The notes: a model not told the origin generated them from the sequence alone. Positions 23,800 through 36,930 are shown, counted from the first letter of the stretch. The stretch is DNA of 64,000 bases from Symbiodinium natans (GCA_905221605.1 CAJNDS010002446.1:235537-299536); one strand, 5' to 3'. A program made the numbers and translations.

Positions 23800-26700
23800 C
23801 TGAACCGCTTGCGGGCTGCACAGCAGGTTCAGGGTTTCGGCAATCCACAGTCGGCCCAGATCTTGGCCTTGTGTAGAGTCCTATGCCGCTCTTACTCCCC
23901 ACAAACAGCGATTTCAGTGACCATGACCCTTCCTTTTTGCGCGAGGGAAGGCAGCAAGGATGCCCAAGGAAAAGCAGAGCAGGCCCCCCGGTCTAGGGAG
24001 TAGTCTAGCAGCAGCCTAGCAGTTCCCAGACGAACGCTGGGCTCCCTTCGAGCCCTTCGATCCCTCCGGGAGCCCCCTACATGGGGCTGCTGTGGGCTTG
24101 TGGGCATCGAGCAACCGGCCAGTCGCAGCCACCCAAGCACGAGCTCCCTTGTTCTTTGTTTACACACGGAAGTGCAAGGCCAGGAGCAAGCTCTGTTGGG
24201 CTCCAGCCGAGAGGCACACATTGGGTTCAGAGGCAAGACGAGAGCTTGGAAGCGCCCGACAGATGTGGGCAGAAGGCTTTGCCGTTGCTGTAGCCGCGTC
24301 CAGGACGTCTCTCCTCCATAACTTGAGATTTGAGAGATTTTGCGAGTGTCGGCTCGGCATTGTCGGCCCGACATTGTCAGCTCGACGTTGTCGGCTCGAC
24401 ATCTCCAGTGACACAAGGTGCCCACCAGCAGCACATCAAGGATTAGGGCGATTAGGGAAGACCGTCTGGGGTGATTGGCTGACCACGGCAGATGAGACCG
24501 AACTCTGAAGGTCACAAGGGACTGATGGGGTGACGAGGGACGTCAGCGGCACGTATCGTTCTTTCAGCAGCCACCATGTGCCGATTGTGTGCCAAGGGTA
24601 TGGCACGCTGCGCTTGCAGTGTCCAGCCAGCTTCCAAAGATGTGAATTAAAGTTGCATGAAAGTCCTGTGTCGACGAACCTGATGCGGCCACACTTCTGG
24701 GTTCAAGGGTTGGAGAGGGTCCTCCCGACGGGCGCCTTTGCAGAATACGGGGCGCCTTGACTTGCACAGCATTCCGCTCGAGGCCTTTACGTTAAGACCC
24801 GTTCACAGACGCCCTGGGCTCCATTCAGGGCCTTCAGCGCCTGCCGCTGGGCCATGCCCGAAGCCTCTAAGCTGTTCGGGGCATGTGCTTGGACAGTTTC
24901 CCGATGCTGGTGTTGCGCTCTTGTGGAATGTGTGGGGTGCGTGGTGCCTTAGCAGCTTTCAGCTGGAGCCTGGTGGTGACAGTGACTCGGAGATACTCTT
25001 TGCTCCAAGTTGGAGCTCAGAAGGGTTCTGTTCGAGTTGTTAGAGTCATTCCCGGCCAGGCAAGCCAGAAGGGATGCCAACGGTGATCCGGAAAGCATGG
25101 AGACCTCTTTGCTGCCGGCCTTGGCTTCCATCTGGCTACAACCCGTTTCTACCCTGACCTGACTTTTAGTCAGCCACGGGCGCCGGCCATTGGACGTTTT
25201 GCAAGCTTCCAAAAATGCTCTGAATTCGGCTTCGCGAAGCCAAAGCACGACCTGTACGTCGGCCCACAGGTGACCTGACAGAAGACTCGTGCCATCTCCT
25301 GCCGGCGTGTCTGTAAGCGCCGCAGCGTGCCGTAGCGTACCCACCCTCGTGAGCTGCATGCGGCCAGGCGAACCCTGGCTCCTGCCCCTGCCCCGGCCAG
25401 TTCTTCGGCTCTGTCTTCGCCTTCGGCATAACCTTCGGCACAATCCGTACTCTGCCTCCGCCACCTGTGCACTACGCTCTGCGCAGGACAAAAGCTGCAG
25501 GGCACAGGAGGCTGGTATTGCTACTGAAGGCTGGCATCTGCGAGAAGCCTAGGTCTAGGTTGTGATGCGGATCTCGTGCCTTTTCCGCAGTTTCTCAGGC
25601 CATGGCCTTTGGTAGCTCTCGCATGTCCTTGTGTTGAGTAGCACGAAACAAGACTGAGACTGGAGCTTGCTGGAGGGTGCAAATTCGGTGAGGCCTCCGG
25701 CTCCTCAGGCTCTTCAGGCTCTTCAGGCTGTGTCTCTTCATTCCTAACCCTTCGGAATGCTCGGTCCAAGGTTGCAGCTGATGCCGACCCCTTGCAATCA
25801 AGCGCCATGGCTACCTTGATTCTTGTAATCCTGGAGCTTCGCCTGGCGAAGGCCAACAAGCTTCCAAGTCCGTGCGTGACACCGTGATGCAGGTGCAGGG
25901 GACGTAAGTGTTAGCAGGACAAGGCAGTGCGCCTTCCAGGCCATGGCCGAACGACGCTGCTAATCGCCTCGATCCCCGGAAAGCCTGGAAAGCCACCCTC
26001 TGTTCCTTCTCTGCCCTCTCCGCCCTCTCGGCCCTGTGTGGCTTCCGTGCCTTCTGCTTGCGGGCGCCTGGCAAGTCTGGTACTTCTGGCCGTCTTGACT
26101 GAACCCGGCTCCCTTTTGATCGCCATGGCCACAGCATTGACTTCAGCTCTCCACAAGCCTTGAGCCATCGGGGGAAGGGGCCAATGGCGTGTCACGCGAG
26201 AGCGCGAGAGCTTCCTTTTACCACACTTCTGTAACTTCGTCTGTCCGAAGCTTTGCTGCCAACGTGCTACGCGGAAAGCGTGGGCAGCTGTAAGCAGCCA
26301 TTTGAGCCCGGTCACACGTAGTGACCTGTTGAAGGGGCCGAATCTGCGGGAATGTCCGGCGGCTGGTTTCCACTGAGACCCAAGCAGCTTCTTGCAGTCT
26401 TCCGGGAACATTCAGGGAATGCAAGAAAAGGAGTCCGACGAGTGCAGCCATGAAAAAGCCCGGAGAGGTCACCCTCACCCTTCTGCATGGCAGGCCTTGA
26501 CAGGGTTGAGAGCATCGGCGCAAGGCAGGCCCCTGCTTTTCCCTGGTCCTGGCCCCTGGGACCCTGGGATTTGCAATTGCACATGCACGTCCATTCTCTG
26601 TTCGAGTCCAATTTCAGAGTTTTCAAAAGCCGAGGGCTGACGAGAGGTTCCCCATTCGGTGTGACACTCCCTGCACTTGCATGGTCGCTAATCTGCGATC

Positions 26701-28400
26701 GGCTCTGGAATGTTAGTTGCCCATGATCCCCGTGCCTTGTGCAAAGAAGGCCAGGGCTTTGGCTTTGGGCTTTACTGTCTCTTATTGGAGGTCCCATTGC
26801 GCTCATGGATTGTAAGAGGTCAAGTGCGCAGCAACTCACAGCAACCCAGGCCCCTCAGGCCACCGCTGCCACTGCGGACCGCCAGTCTCGCGCGCCGGAG
26901 CTCGGGGAATGTTTCGCCTTGGTCGGGGGCGAGCTGCTGGAGCTGTGTCAGGGGCAGCCGGGAAAGCCGCAGCAGCCGGAGCAGCCGCAGCAGCCGCGGC
27001 AGCCGCGGCAGCCGCGGCAGCGGCTACGTGCGTCTTCGCCTGTAGCCGAGCTCTCAGGCTCCCGTGATGGGTGTTGGCCTTGCCTTGCCTTTGTGCCTGC
27101 GCGACCTTGTCTTGCCAAGGTGCCTTGCTGTGCTGCTCTGGCAACCCTCCCATGACTGAAAGGCCCGCGACAAAAGGAAGGAGTTAAGAACCACCGTTTC
27201 CTTTGAGGTGCCATGAAAAACACTGTTCCACGCATTTGGCTGAGCAAGCTCAGACACGGCATCCTCAGCTGTTGTTGGCCTTGTCGCCTCTTCTTCGGCT
27301 GGCACAGAGGACAATTTGTGGCGGCCTGTTGCCGTTGGCCTCCAGTTCGCTAGTTAAGGGTCTCAATCAATTTTCTCCTCACGTCGGCTCTCATCGTGGA
27401 GAAGAGCTCCTGAGAAGCCTTGTGCGGATTCACAAAATCACGAAATCACCTTGCCTTGCGTCCTAGAAAACGGCTGACAGGAGACGAACCCCTCTCGGGT
27501 CCACCGCTCAAGCACGCATGCGAAACTGCATTCCCCACGACAGGGCATGCATCGCAGCCTTGTGAAGTAGACTGTGTGTCACTGCGTCTGTTCAAGAATT
27601 GGAGGAGACATAGGGGGCCTTTTGGGTTATCCAGAGCTGCTGAGAGAAGTTTGTGCCTGGAGTTTGCTAGGGCTTTCAAGTGTGTGACGTGGTGCGTGAC
27701 ATGTCGCGTTTGGTGGCTGTAGGGGCTGGGATGGTTCAGAAATGTTCAAAGGAAAGTCTCCGACCGCGGGACACGGCCCTTCTAAGCCTCTCAGGCGTCG
27801 CAGATGACATGTCGCCGTGCACGAGCTGTGGACAACACCGGACAGCACTGGAGACTGCTCGTATGTCTATTTGTTTCAAGGGCGTCCAAAAGGTCTGCAG
27901 CCAAGGCAACGACGTGAGCAAGGCTGCGAAGGTGGCGGCTCAGCTGAGGCTCAAGTGATCTGGAAAACCATCTCCACCTAAGCGCATTATGTGTCCACCC
28001 AGCGCCAGTCAAAGCAGCTGTGGCATTCATTGGGGGGCACAACTCTTGCAGGTCCTCCTCGTTCACACCGAGCCAGCCGGCTATGCCGGCTATGCCGGCT
28101 GCATCTGCAACACAGGCCTGGCTTCCCAATGCCTTCACAAAGCATACACAGCTTCAACCGCCTCATTCCAAAACACCTTGCAGTCAGGGTGCAGTGTCCA
28201 GCTGCTCCAACCGCGCTCCTGAGAACTTTTGTGCTTTGTGGGCTGCAATGTCCGCAAGTATGCGTCTCGTGCGACCTTGTGCAATTCGTTGCATTGAGCC
28301 TGCTGCAGCTGCAGTCGCCAGCAAACCGCAGCATGCGAGGGAGTTGCAGAGGTTGCAGAGGTCATTAAGCTTCACCCACCTTGCCACTGCTAAAGCACGC
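23800..28400 (-). other. Unrecognised tract with scattered minus-strand exon-like stretches
   Basis: Several minus-strand stretches have protein-like composition: 25859-25521 (LDRAFRRVRNEETQPEEPEE), 26411-25911, 27314-27054, about 28110-27850 (AGWLGVNEEDLQELCP, then SLAHVVALAADLLDALETNR) and 28340-28150. None carries a known family motif and the exon borders were not resolved. A CAGCCG-type simple repeat at about 26960-27025 gives a poly-Ala frame on minus. Confidence 0.25.
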
Positions 28401-28465
28401 GATTGCTGAATCCGTCTCCAACGCCTCGCTGCATGCCGGTTGGTGCATTATGTTGACCTGTCGGC

Positions 28466-28520
28466 GTGAGAGCGTTGCTCTCACACGTTGACCTTGTCGG
28501 CGTGAGAGGCTTGCTCTTAC
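28466..28520. repeat. Twin short hairpins in tandem
   Basis: GTGAGAGCGTTGCTCTCAC at 28466-28484 is a perfect 8-bp stem with a 3-base loop. A near copy lies at 28502-28520. Each is preceded by GTTGACCT(T)GTCGGC, so a roughly 36-bp unit is duplicated. Confidence 0.8.
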
Positions 28521-28957
28521 AAAGCACGGGCACAGATTGCATGATTCACGATGAGCGCTAGGTGCACGCTTGGATGTGTCCCTTTTGGCTGCCGAGTCGA
28601 TATCACTTCCATGACATGGACAGGTGTGTGCTGAGTTTGCCTTGTCTCGGTGCTATCTCGGCGTCTGAGGGGCAAAGGTTTGCAGCATGTCTGCAGAAAA
28701 ACATGATGCCTGCCTGTCCTGGGGCCGGCGTTCGCCAGCGTTCAGTCTCTTTAATGGACGACCAGGCTCTTCTACGCAGAGACGTGGAGGCCGTGGAGGC
28801 TTAAGGTCCATTGAGCGGGCGTCCTACTCACCTCCGCGCCATCCGAAACCCCAAATACCCTCGGTTCTAGAGCCGAAGGCAAGTCCACGTCCATCCCGTC
28901 GTAGACAAGCTTCCGCCATGCTTTGCCAGCTGAACCCATGAACATCGGTTGATGATT

Positions 28958-31540
28958 CTAGCGCCACTGCAAGACTCGATGCCGGATTCTGACCACCTCT
29001 GCTTCGGCGTCCTCCCTATCTATCAGGATGGTGCAACGGCGTCCTTTTCTTTGGGCGTGGAATGGTGTTTTAACGTTCTGAACAGAGAGAAAGGATGACA
29101 AGGGGACCATGCCGCACTTGGGCCCCACTGGGCATCTCGGGCACATTCTTTGATGCTGAAAGGTGCGGCCCCTCAAGGCTCGCAATCTTGAGTGAAGCGT
29201 GAGTGGCTCCAGGGCCTCACACGGGCTGTGCCTGGATTGTGAGCGTTGTAGTGGTGATGGTAGTCTCGTCATGGGAGTCCAAGAAATCGGCCTATCCAAC
29301 GATGTCCTATGGAAGTCCCTACATGCCACATAAGATACGGTCTTGGGTTCGGCATTGTGGCCAACTCTCACATGGTCCACATCAGTTTCACCGAGCAATC
29401 TCAGTGACCGCCTCGGCCACCTGTTCGGCTTCGTTGTGCAGCTCCACTGCGTAGTCAGTGACCAGGCGCTGGTTCGCCTGGAGGGATGCTTGCGCTGGCG
29501 GCGTGTTCTCTGATGCCTTGGAGAGCCGAGGTGTCTCGAATTTAGGCGACCGCACCTGCCTAGCTCTGCGAATTCCCTTACCGTACGCACCTGTTCAGGC
29601 TGTTCAGGCTGTTCGGGGTCAGGGCAAGGCCACCTTCAAGTGCAGATCCTGTGCCGGCCTCCGTTGCTCGCAGCTTTGGTCGTAGCTGGCCCAGCCCCGC
29701 TTCTGTTCCAGTCGTCGGGGCTCTTGCTGTACGCCAGACCATTGCAAAGTGTTGCGCAAGCTGCTACTTGATCACTGCCAGGGCAGGTCCATGTCAGTGA
29801 AAAGGCCCCAGGCTCGGGGCCACCAGCTTCCTTGCGGCCTGCTTCGGATCGGACCAAGAATACTGGCGGTCAGAGTGCAGAGCTTAGGCTCCGGTATGGC
29901 GCCTTCCTGCACACTCCGACTCAAGCATCAACAGAAACAAGAGGGGGTGAAGCAGCGCTCTGCAGATGTTGACCTTCCTCTTCTTTGAGGTTGCCTGGGA
30001 CTCTTGGGACTCTTGGAAGCCCTAGGGGCTCTTGGGGATGTACGAAGCCGTGCACTTGAATGGACACGTCCGCAGGGCCATGCTCTCAACAAAGAGGGAG
30101 TCCTAGGAGGGGATAGGAAGGCTCGATCCTGGGCGCTGACTCACAAGACCTTTGCTTTGTCTTTCCTGTGGTTGTCGCAGCCAGGACTTCGCCGGATCCT
30201 TCTCGACCTGTGCAGAGGGCCATAAGACCATCTGAGACCCAAATGCCAAGGCCTAACGAGCAGCCCTCAGGCCACAAACCCGCGCGCAGGCTAAGCCTGA
30301 GACCTGCATGTGAGCGTCTTGTCCCGCTGCGTTGTGGAGAGACGGCCAAGGAGTCCAGCACAAACCAAGCGGCAGCCAAGCGCAGTAGACTTTGACCTAG
30401 CAGTGGGCCTCTAGGACTACTAGACCTTCAGAGCAATCACACTGAGATGAGAGTGAAGTTGAGGGTGCAGATCTGTGCACGGCACATCCATGGCTGCATC
30501 TCCAACCCTGCAAGGCATGCCGTCTAGGCAGCAGATTGAGTGAAACGAGGACTGTTTCAAACTTGCAGCATGCCAATTTGGCGCACAAGCGTTGATCAAA
30601 CTGCTGCGATTGCCATTCAGGGTCCTGAGGTCCCTATACCCTACTCGCCCGAAACGCCCGAAACGCCCTAACACCCACACGGGTGCGTCCAGGCACGTGC
30701 CTTGGCGTATAGTTCATGCGTGCACCCCCAAACCAGCTTGAACAGATACCGACCGTTGTAAGGAAACTCTTGGATCAGCCAGATCAGAGTCCCAAACCAC
30801 AAAAGTAGCCACAGCAGCCACAACCTTAGGTGCACATGCTGTGAGCCAGCTTCGTGGTTCACTTGGTTGCCTATCCTTTCTCACAGGGAAAAGGTCTGAG
30901 GTATATGAGATACGCAAGAGGTCGTTGCTGAATGCTCATCTCATGAGATTCCTTTTTGCATCAGCAGGCAATGCCTGTAGGACAGCTTCTGGCCCCGCGG
31001 CTTACATTGCATCGTCTTCCTAGGTGACAGGACAACCGGTCGACCAAGCCCTGCTTGAGGCCTCAAGAGCAGGTCGAGTTCATGCACATAAGGCTCTCCT
31101 TTCATGGGTTTGGTGCATGGGGGTTTTCGGAACCTGGACAAGACCCGGGCACAGCAAGCCTACAGAATTAGAGAACCCAAAGAAGTCTGACGCCTGGTGC
31201 TGCGAGACGCAATAGTATTTGAGAGGCAAGTCCATCCGCAGCTCAGCTTCAGCAGAGCCCTCGAAACACATGCGTGCACGCACCAGCTTCCATCACTTGC
31301 AGTTAGAGGCCCTGAGCTCTTTCTCAACCAAAAGCAAGGCACGGCACTCCTTGCCAGGTTGCAGAAGCCAGCGTTGTGCGATGTGAACTTGGGCCTCGTG
31401 CGTTGCCAGAGCTTCTGCGGGCTCCCTCGAGTACTTTCGAGTTCGTGGGGGTTGGAGGAAAAAAGCACGAGAGGCACAGCGACCGAAGAGATGAGAGCCA
31501 TGGCAGCAAAGAGCAGGAGTGCTACTTTGTGCATGGCCAA
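28958..31540 (-). CDS. Probable unrecognised multi-exon minus-strand gene
   Basis: The best exon is 29555-29392 (164 nt): an AG|G acceptor, an open frame rich in helix-forming residues (LQANQRLVTDYAVELHNEAE, then VAEAVTEIAR) and a GTGAAA donor. A next exon from 29155 joins in frame (IKECARDAQWGPSAAW). A terminal stretch ending at 28958 reads ILIDREDAEAEVVRIRHRV and then a stop. Upstream coding-like stretches lie at 31140-30960 (GEPYVHELDLLLRPQAGLGR) and 31460-31180; a frame starting at 31540 has a signal-peptide-like head. Within 31460-31180 an in-frame TGA separates two convincing halves. No family is recognised, and these pieces may belong to more than one gene. Confidence 0.4.
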
Positions 31541-32514
31541 AGCACGTGCTCATCTCCTGTGCGCTCTTCGACTGGTTTGATGTTGAGTCGCCCCAGGCCT
31601 TTCCAAGTGTGCCAGCTGCAAGTCATGCTGCGACCATGCTGGTTGTATTCGCTTGCTGTGCGGGGATTGCCCTTCACAACCCAGCCGTTGAAGTAGCCCG
31701 TCTGTCGGCCGAGTTGGCACGCAAGCCGCTTCATGTTGGGTGCCCAATCTGTGAATCTACGTCGGAACGAGCACACACCCCGCGGACCATGCTGATATCC
31801 AATGAGCACCTGGCTGGCAGCTTACACCTGGTGCCACAGCGAGAAGTGCGTTGGGTTAAGCTGAGTTGGCCAGTGTTGAGACAGGTTGCTGAGGCGGCGG
31901 CTAGGGGGTTCTTGGGACTGATTGGCTCACGAGAGGGTAGGCAGATAGGCATTCGCAGTGCCTAGTGGGAACAATTTTGTCGTTAAGTGTGCCTGCCCCC
32001 CTTGTGTTTCTGCTGGTGAAAGTCCACCCAAGTCTTGTGCAGCAGACTTCACAGAGAGAAAGCTGGCAGACCTTCATGTGCAGTTGCCTAGGCTAGGTTT
32101 GCAAGAGGCCTTCAAGAAGCCTGAGCCAACCTTGGGACGCTGTTGAAGTTAACCGCAAACATGAGGGCTTGGACTGTGACGCTGCGCGAGAACGCCCGGG
32201 AATCCTTGACGGTTTTGAAAATATTATCATATAGAAAGAAGTGCCGGCGTGAGACCCTTCAGCTACTGAACAGTCCTGTGGAGTAGCCGCGTGGTCGCGG
32301 CGCCTTCCTTTCTGCTTCAGGCAAATGTCGGGCTTCAGCATCCCGGATGTTTCGGCATGACCGCACTCCCTCCAGCTGTGACAACTGTGAGTACAAAGTC
32401 TTATCTTGCCGGGCTGCAGCACACGAGAATCATCCTTGTGATTCCGAAGCACTTCGAAGGCTCAGCAGACCGCACCTCTGTAAACAATTCAAGCACCAGG
32501 CGGAGGTTAGCGCT

Positions 32515-32700
32515 TCAGCTGTAACGCTGTAGAGGTGCCCCATACATTTGGCCACATTGTGCAAGCGCGCAGGCTTGCGACCCAGGTCATCTTCTCGCCT
32601 GTCTCGGTCCGGCATCAGTTTCTTAGCATTCGTTCCCTCTTCTGGAGGCTCACTCTCCGCTAACTCCCCTAAGACACAAGGCCAAGGAAGGGTTGCACAG
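32515..32700 (-). CDS. Unrecognised minus-strand exon-like stretch
   Basis: Reads as a charged, protein-like segment (AESEPPEEGTNAKKLMPDRD, then RREDDLGRKPARLHNVAK). It fits the minus-strand coding bias of the 21-33 kb tract. No splice partner was established. Confidence 0.22.
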
Positions 32701-33383
32701 CGAAGCACTTCAACGGAATCTCAGCGCGAGGCGTCCGTGTTTGGAACCACTACGCAGCGCGCCTGCGCAAGGCGCACCTGCACATGTGCAGCCTCTTGGC
32801 GATGCGAAGTCCTTCTGTGGCACGGCCCTTGACATAAAGCAGAGGGCTTAAGTGTGGTCCCAGGCCTTTCAGAGAAAATGGCAACTGTCAGGGCCTTGTG
32901 TGGTCTGGTAGGGGATGTGAAGCAGGACACAGCTGTGCTGGCATGGACCTGCGCAGATAGAAGCTTCACGAACTGAAGGCCAACAAGGACGAGGGCTCAG
33001 AGCGACAGCAATTACAGCAATTCAGGGTCCAGACGTACCGCGTGACAGTCTCAACATCCACGAAGCTTGAGAGAGTCTGAGACATCCCGCACAGTCCCAA
33101 GTCCCATCAGCCCAGGGAAGCTTGAAGCTTCGATGTATGCGGGACGCTTCAAGGATGCTTGAGGAGCGGAGTGTGATAGACTGTGTGAACTCAGCGACAT
33201 TGATGTGTGTTGGGATGCCGGCGTGGGAACACTGCTTTGAGTACCCATGCAAGAAGACCCTCTCCAGTCTGAGTCCAGTTTGAGTCTTCCCGGGTCATGT
33301 GTTCCTCGGTCACTCGAGGTCTGTCAGGAGCCAGCATTGACGGCGTTGGCATTCTGGCATCTCCGTTTGTTCTCTCCATGACG

Positions 33384-33731
33384 TCTCGATCCGTTTCGCG
33401 AACGTCAGTCCGCAACCAGCGATGCCTCCAATGCCACCAGTGCACCGTCCGAATCAGTCTCAGCACCTCAAACATCGGACCAGTTGGTCACCAACCTTCG
33501 GCTTCCAGCACTGGGCTCCATTCGCATGTCTGTCAAGACGCTCCGTAGTTTTAGTCCCGCGCCTCGAAGAAGCTTGCAGATGGTGCGTTGGGAAAGCACG
33601 TCGCCCAGTGTGCATGCTTCCGAGTTTGCCGAGATGCTGCGCTGGCATCTGGAGAGCAATCATCAGCACTTTCTCGCGCAGGTGGCCTCTGAGGGGCGCG
33701 TCCATGCAAGCGAATGTATCACTCCATTTTG
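33384..33731 (+). CDS. Unrecognised plus-strand exon-like stretch
   Basis: About 115 open codons: a Ser/Thr-rich stretch (SAPSESVSAPQTSDQLVTNL), then SEFAEMLRWHLESNHQHFLA ending at a CAG|GTGGCC donor-like site near 33681. The opposite strand is also open here, so the strand is uncertain. Confidence 0.2.
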
Positions 33732-34906
33732 AGGCCCAGAGCGGCTGAGATCCTTCTGGGACATCGAAACGGCACTCTCCATGGAGAAAGCATCCGCCGA
33801 CCTATGCTTGCAAGTAGCAGCAATAACATGTTGGCCGACACATGTGTGTTTGGAAGGTACGACCGAGATTACTTTTTGCACCACCATCTTTTGGAACCAG
33901 TTCGTCTCATGCAGCACAAGCAAGAAACTTCAGCAAGCTACTCCTACAACAAGCGTGCGCAGGTGTTCACTGTATGAAGTGATAATGCGTGGCAGGTTGT
34001 TAGAGCAGAAGAGGTAGCTCACGCATGAATGGAAGCTCGCACCTGGTAGCATGCTGACAGCGCAGGCGGGCAGTGAAAGCCAGCAGTATGAGCTTCGCAA
34101 AGGTAGGCGCAATGGGGTAGCGAGCATATTGACAGCTCATACAGACTATTGATCAAATTGGCTTGTGTAGTTGTCCGCAAGACTGTGTACAGGTGATATG
34201 TGGAGGTGGTCGGCCTCTTGGCAGGAAGACCCAATGGGGGCGTGTTGGCACACGCCAAGTTTCGGATGTTGTTGTGGAGGTCATCTCTCATGCAAGTGCA
34301 AACGAAGAATGCAAAACGACAAAGTTATGTCTCAGGTCCGGTTGGCATAAAGCTCTGCATTCTGAGAGAGGATGTGAGATTGCGGTACTATTGCGTGTGG
34401 ACATAATGGCTTCGATGTTCTTTCTCTGTGTGGCTTCACGAAATCCGAGCGAAAAAGTTTGTCCAGAGCCCCAATATGAAGCCCCGACACAGCGCTCCAA
34501 CCACAAACCCTAAACCCATCCGAACCCATCCAAACCCATCCCAAGATATCCAGAGACCCTTCCTAACTTACAAACACAACCTTTAGTTTTTAAGTGCTTA
34601 CCAAGTTTTTTCTTTAGCATGCTCATCATCTTTATACTAATTTAAAAAAGTGCTTCTTCTAAGGTGCTCCTCTTGCTGTCGGTCGCTGCTGCACAGCGTG
34701 CGGTGCTGGTGGATCGGTCCAAGCTGCCACTGCACACCAAAGGTGCACTAAGCGGGGAAGTTGGAGATGCTTTTTTTCTTTTTTTTTTGGATTGGGGGGG
34801 GGAGAATTTTTTTTTTTTGGGGGGGGAAATAACGGTTGGGTTTAGGGGGTTTAGGGGAAGTTTAGGGGGTTTTGTTGAGTTTTGTTTGGGCTTGCTTGAG
34901 TAGAGA

Positions 34907-35003
34907 GTAGATGAGGGTAGATGAGGGTAGATGAGGGTAGATGAGGGTAGATGAGGGTAGATGAGGGTAGACGAGGGTAGACGAGGGTAGACGAGGGTAG
35001 ACG
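34907..35003 (+). repeat. 10-bp minisatellite GTAGATGAGG
   Basis: Nine to ten copies of GTAGATGAGG, the last four changed to GTAGACGAGG. Preceded by a T-rich and G-rich homopolymer patch (about 34770-34860). Confidence 0.93.
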
Positions 35004-35017
35004 TGTCACGTGAGTTC

Positions 35018-35359
35018 TTATGGCATCTTGTGGTATGTTGTTATGGCCAGTTCTGAGGCTACATCGTCAACGTCAACAACGAGCGGGTGACGCGTCGGCA
35101 TTGGTGGCCTTGCATCTTCTAGTTGTATGTGCCCGGCAGCAGTGCATCCGTCTTTGAGAGACGGAGGCCTCACACTGTACATGTTGCGGAAGCTCGCCTT
35201 CACGTCGATGCTAACATTCCTGTGCATTTGACATTGCCTGCTGCAGGGCACCTTCTCGTTCTGTAGCTTGGTATGCTCGTCTAACTGTTTTCTGAAAGGG
35301 TGTTCCTGGACAGCAATGCTGACAGATGATCTCCGCACGGCCCAATGCCCGACGCGCAC
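35018..35359 (-). CDS. Unrecognised minus-strand open frame
   Basis: 113 codons with balanced composition (QLDEHTKLQNEKVPCSRQC, later PLVVDVDDVASELAITTYHK). No family is recognised. Neighbouring minisatellites suggest unstable DNA. Confidence 0.2.
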   Translation of the reverse strand: MRVGHWAVRRSSVSIAVQEHPFRKQLDEHTKLQNEKVPCSRQCQMHRNVSIDVKASFRNMYSVRPPSLKDGCTAAGHIQLEDARPPMPTRHPLVVDVDDVASELAITTYHKMP

Positions 35360-35645
35360 TGCCGCCGTCTACTTCTGAGGTACCTGCGGCAAGGATGCTT
35401 AGAGTATCACTCGCTGAGATGCACAGTAGGCTTCACGGGAGATGTGTCTCTTGCGAGCGGCCTCGCATTCTGCAACTGGTCAGGCACCCACAGCACGGCG
35501 GGACAGGTTACTGGGCACCCCCCTGAAAGAGGTCTGTCTACTACAGGAACCACTGTCCTGGACATGTTCCGCAAGTCCCGTGCTGCTCACGGAGATCTGG
35601 TCCAGAATGGCCAACCTGGCAGCCGGCGAGCAGGGTCCAGCGCCG

Positions 35646-35835
35646 TTCCGCGTTTTCAGAGGGCCAGGGCCAGAGGGGCAGGGCCAGGGCCCAGACCCAG
35701 GGCCAAACCAGCCCGGCCACGGCCCTGGCCCTGGCGGGGCCAGAGGGCCAGGGCCAGAGGGCCAGGGCCAGAGGGCCAGGGCCAGGGCAAGGCCGAGGGC
35801 CAGGGCCAGGGCCGGGCCTGCCCACCACCAAAAAA
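35646..35835 (+). repeat. GGCCAGGGCCAGA minisatellite
   Basis: Variable 6- to 13-bp units of GGGCCA with AGA interruptions. Open frames across it are Gly/Pro/Arg/Ala repeats. Confidence 0.9.
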
Positions 35836-36009
35836 GGGCATTTTTGGCCAGAGCCTTGCCTGCCCTAACATTCGGGGCTGGTGCCGGTTGAAGGGGGACC
35901 GACCGGCGCGAAGAGCCCTGTGGTTCAGGCTCGAAGAGGAGCCGCTTCTTCCCTCCCTGGCTGCGCTAGAGCGACAGTGCCTTCCCCAACGTCCCTCCCT
36001 TCAGTTCTG

Positions 36010-36500
36010 AGGGCGCGCCTGGGCCACGATGGTGGCAGCTGGTGGCCCTCCCCAAACACTGCAAAATGAGCGCACATTGGACAACATCTACATCTCGGCA
36101 TCTCGGCCCTGGAGTGGCCTGGCCCTGGCGTGGCCTTCCCTTACCCTACTTTCGCTGGGGGTGCGCTTGGGTCTTGCTAGAACTCCTAAGGGCGCACCTG
36201 GGCCACGATGGTGGCAGCTGGTGGACGTTGGACAACATCTACATCTCGGCATCTGGGCCCTGGAGTGGGCATGGCCTTCCCTTACCCTACTTTCGCTGGG
36301 GTGCGGCTAAGGGCGCACCTGGGCCACGATGGTGCACGTTGGACTGGCGTGGCCTTCCCTTACCCTACTTTCGCTGGGGGTACGCTTGGGTCTTGCTAAG
36401 ACAGCTGGCGGCGCAGCTGGTGGCCCTCCCCAAACCCATTACAAAGATGAGCACGTTGGACAACTGACAAGGGGCAGCTGGTGGCCCTCCCCGAGCCCAC
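36010..36500 (+). repeat. Complex tandem repeat of about 100-170 bp units
   Basis: GGGCGCACCTGGGCCACGAT begins imperfect units near 36012, 36190 and 36310. Each unit carries GTGGCCTTCCCTTACCCTAC and a TTTCGCTGGGG block. A GGTGGCCCTCCCC motif recurs at about 36040, 36419 and 36480. Unit length varies by internal deletion. Confidence 0.85.
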
Positions 36501-36930
36501 TTTCGGCCACGATGGTGTCGGCTGCTGGCCGTTGCAAGCTTGGACAACATCTACATCCTGGCCCTGCTTCCCTCGCATTTGTTGGCGTTGCGCATGGGCT
36601 TCCACGCGATCCGCAATTTGTCACAAAGGTTGCTTTAACCATTCTGCTCTTGCCTTTGCTTGCTTCTGCTGTGTGAGGGGCCATGACGTTTTCGGAGCCC
36701 TTCGCCCCGTTTGCGTCTTAACCCTCCTGGGGGTGGAGACCACGCGGGTGCCCGCTCCCTTACCAGGGAATGACTTCTCTCTCTCTCTCTCTGCAATATC
36801 ATGGAAGCTCCTCGATGATATACATATACATATGGACAATACTATGCTGTGCAGATCGCTCCCGCAGGTTACAGATGACATAATTTGATGGCAAGTTCTC
36901 TTCAGTAAGCCCAGCAGCCGAAGAAGACAT

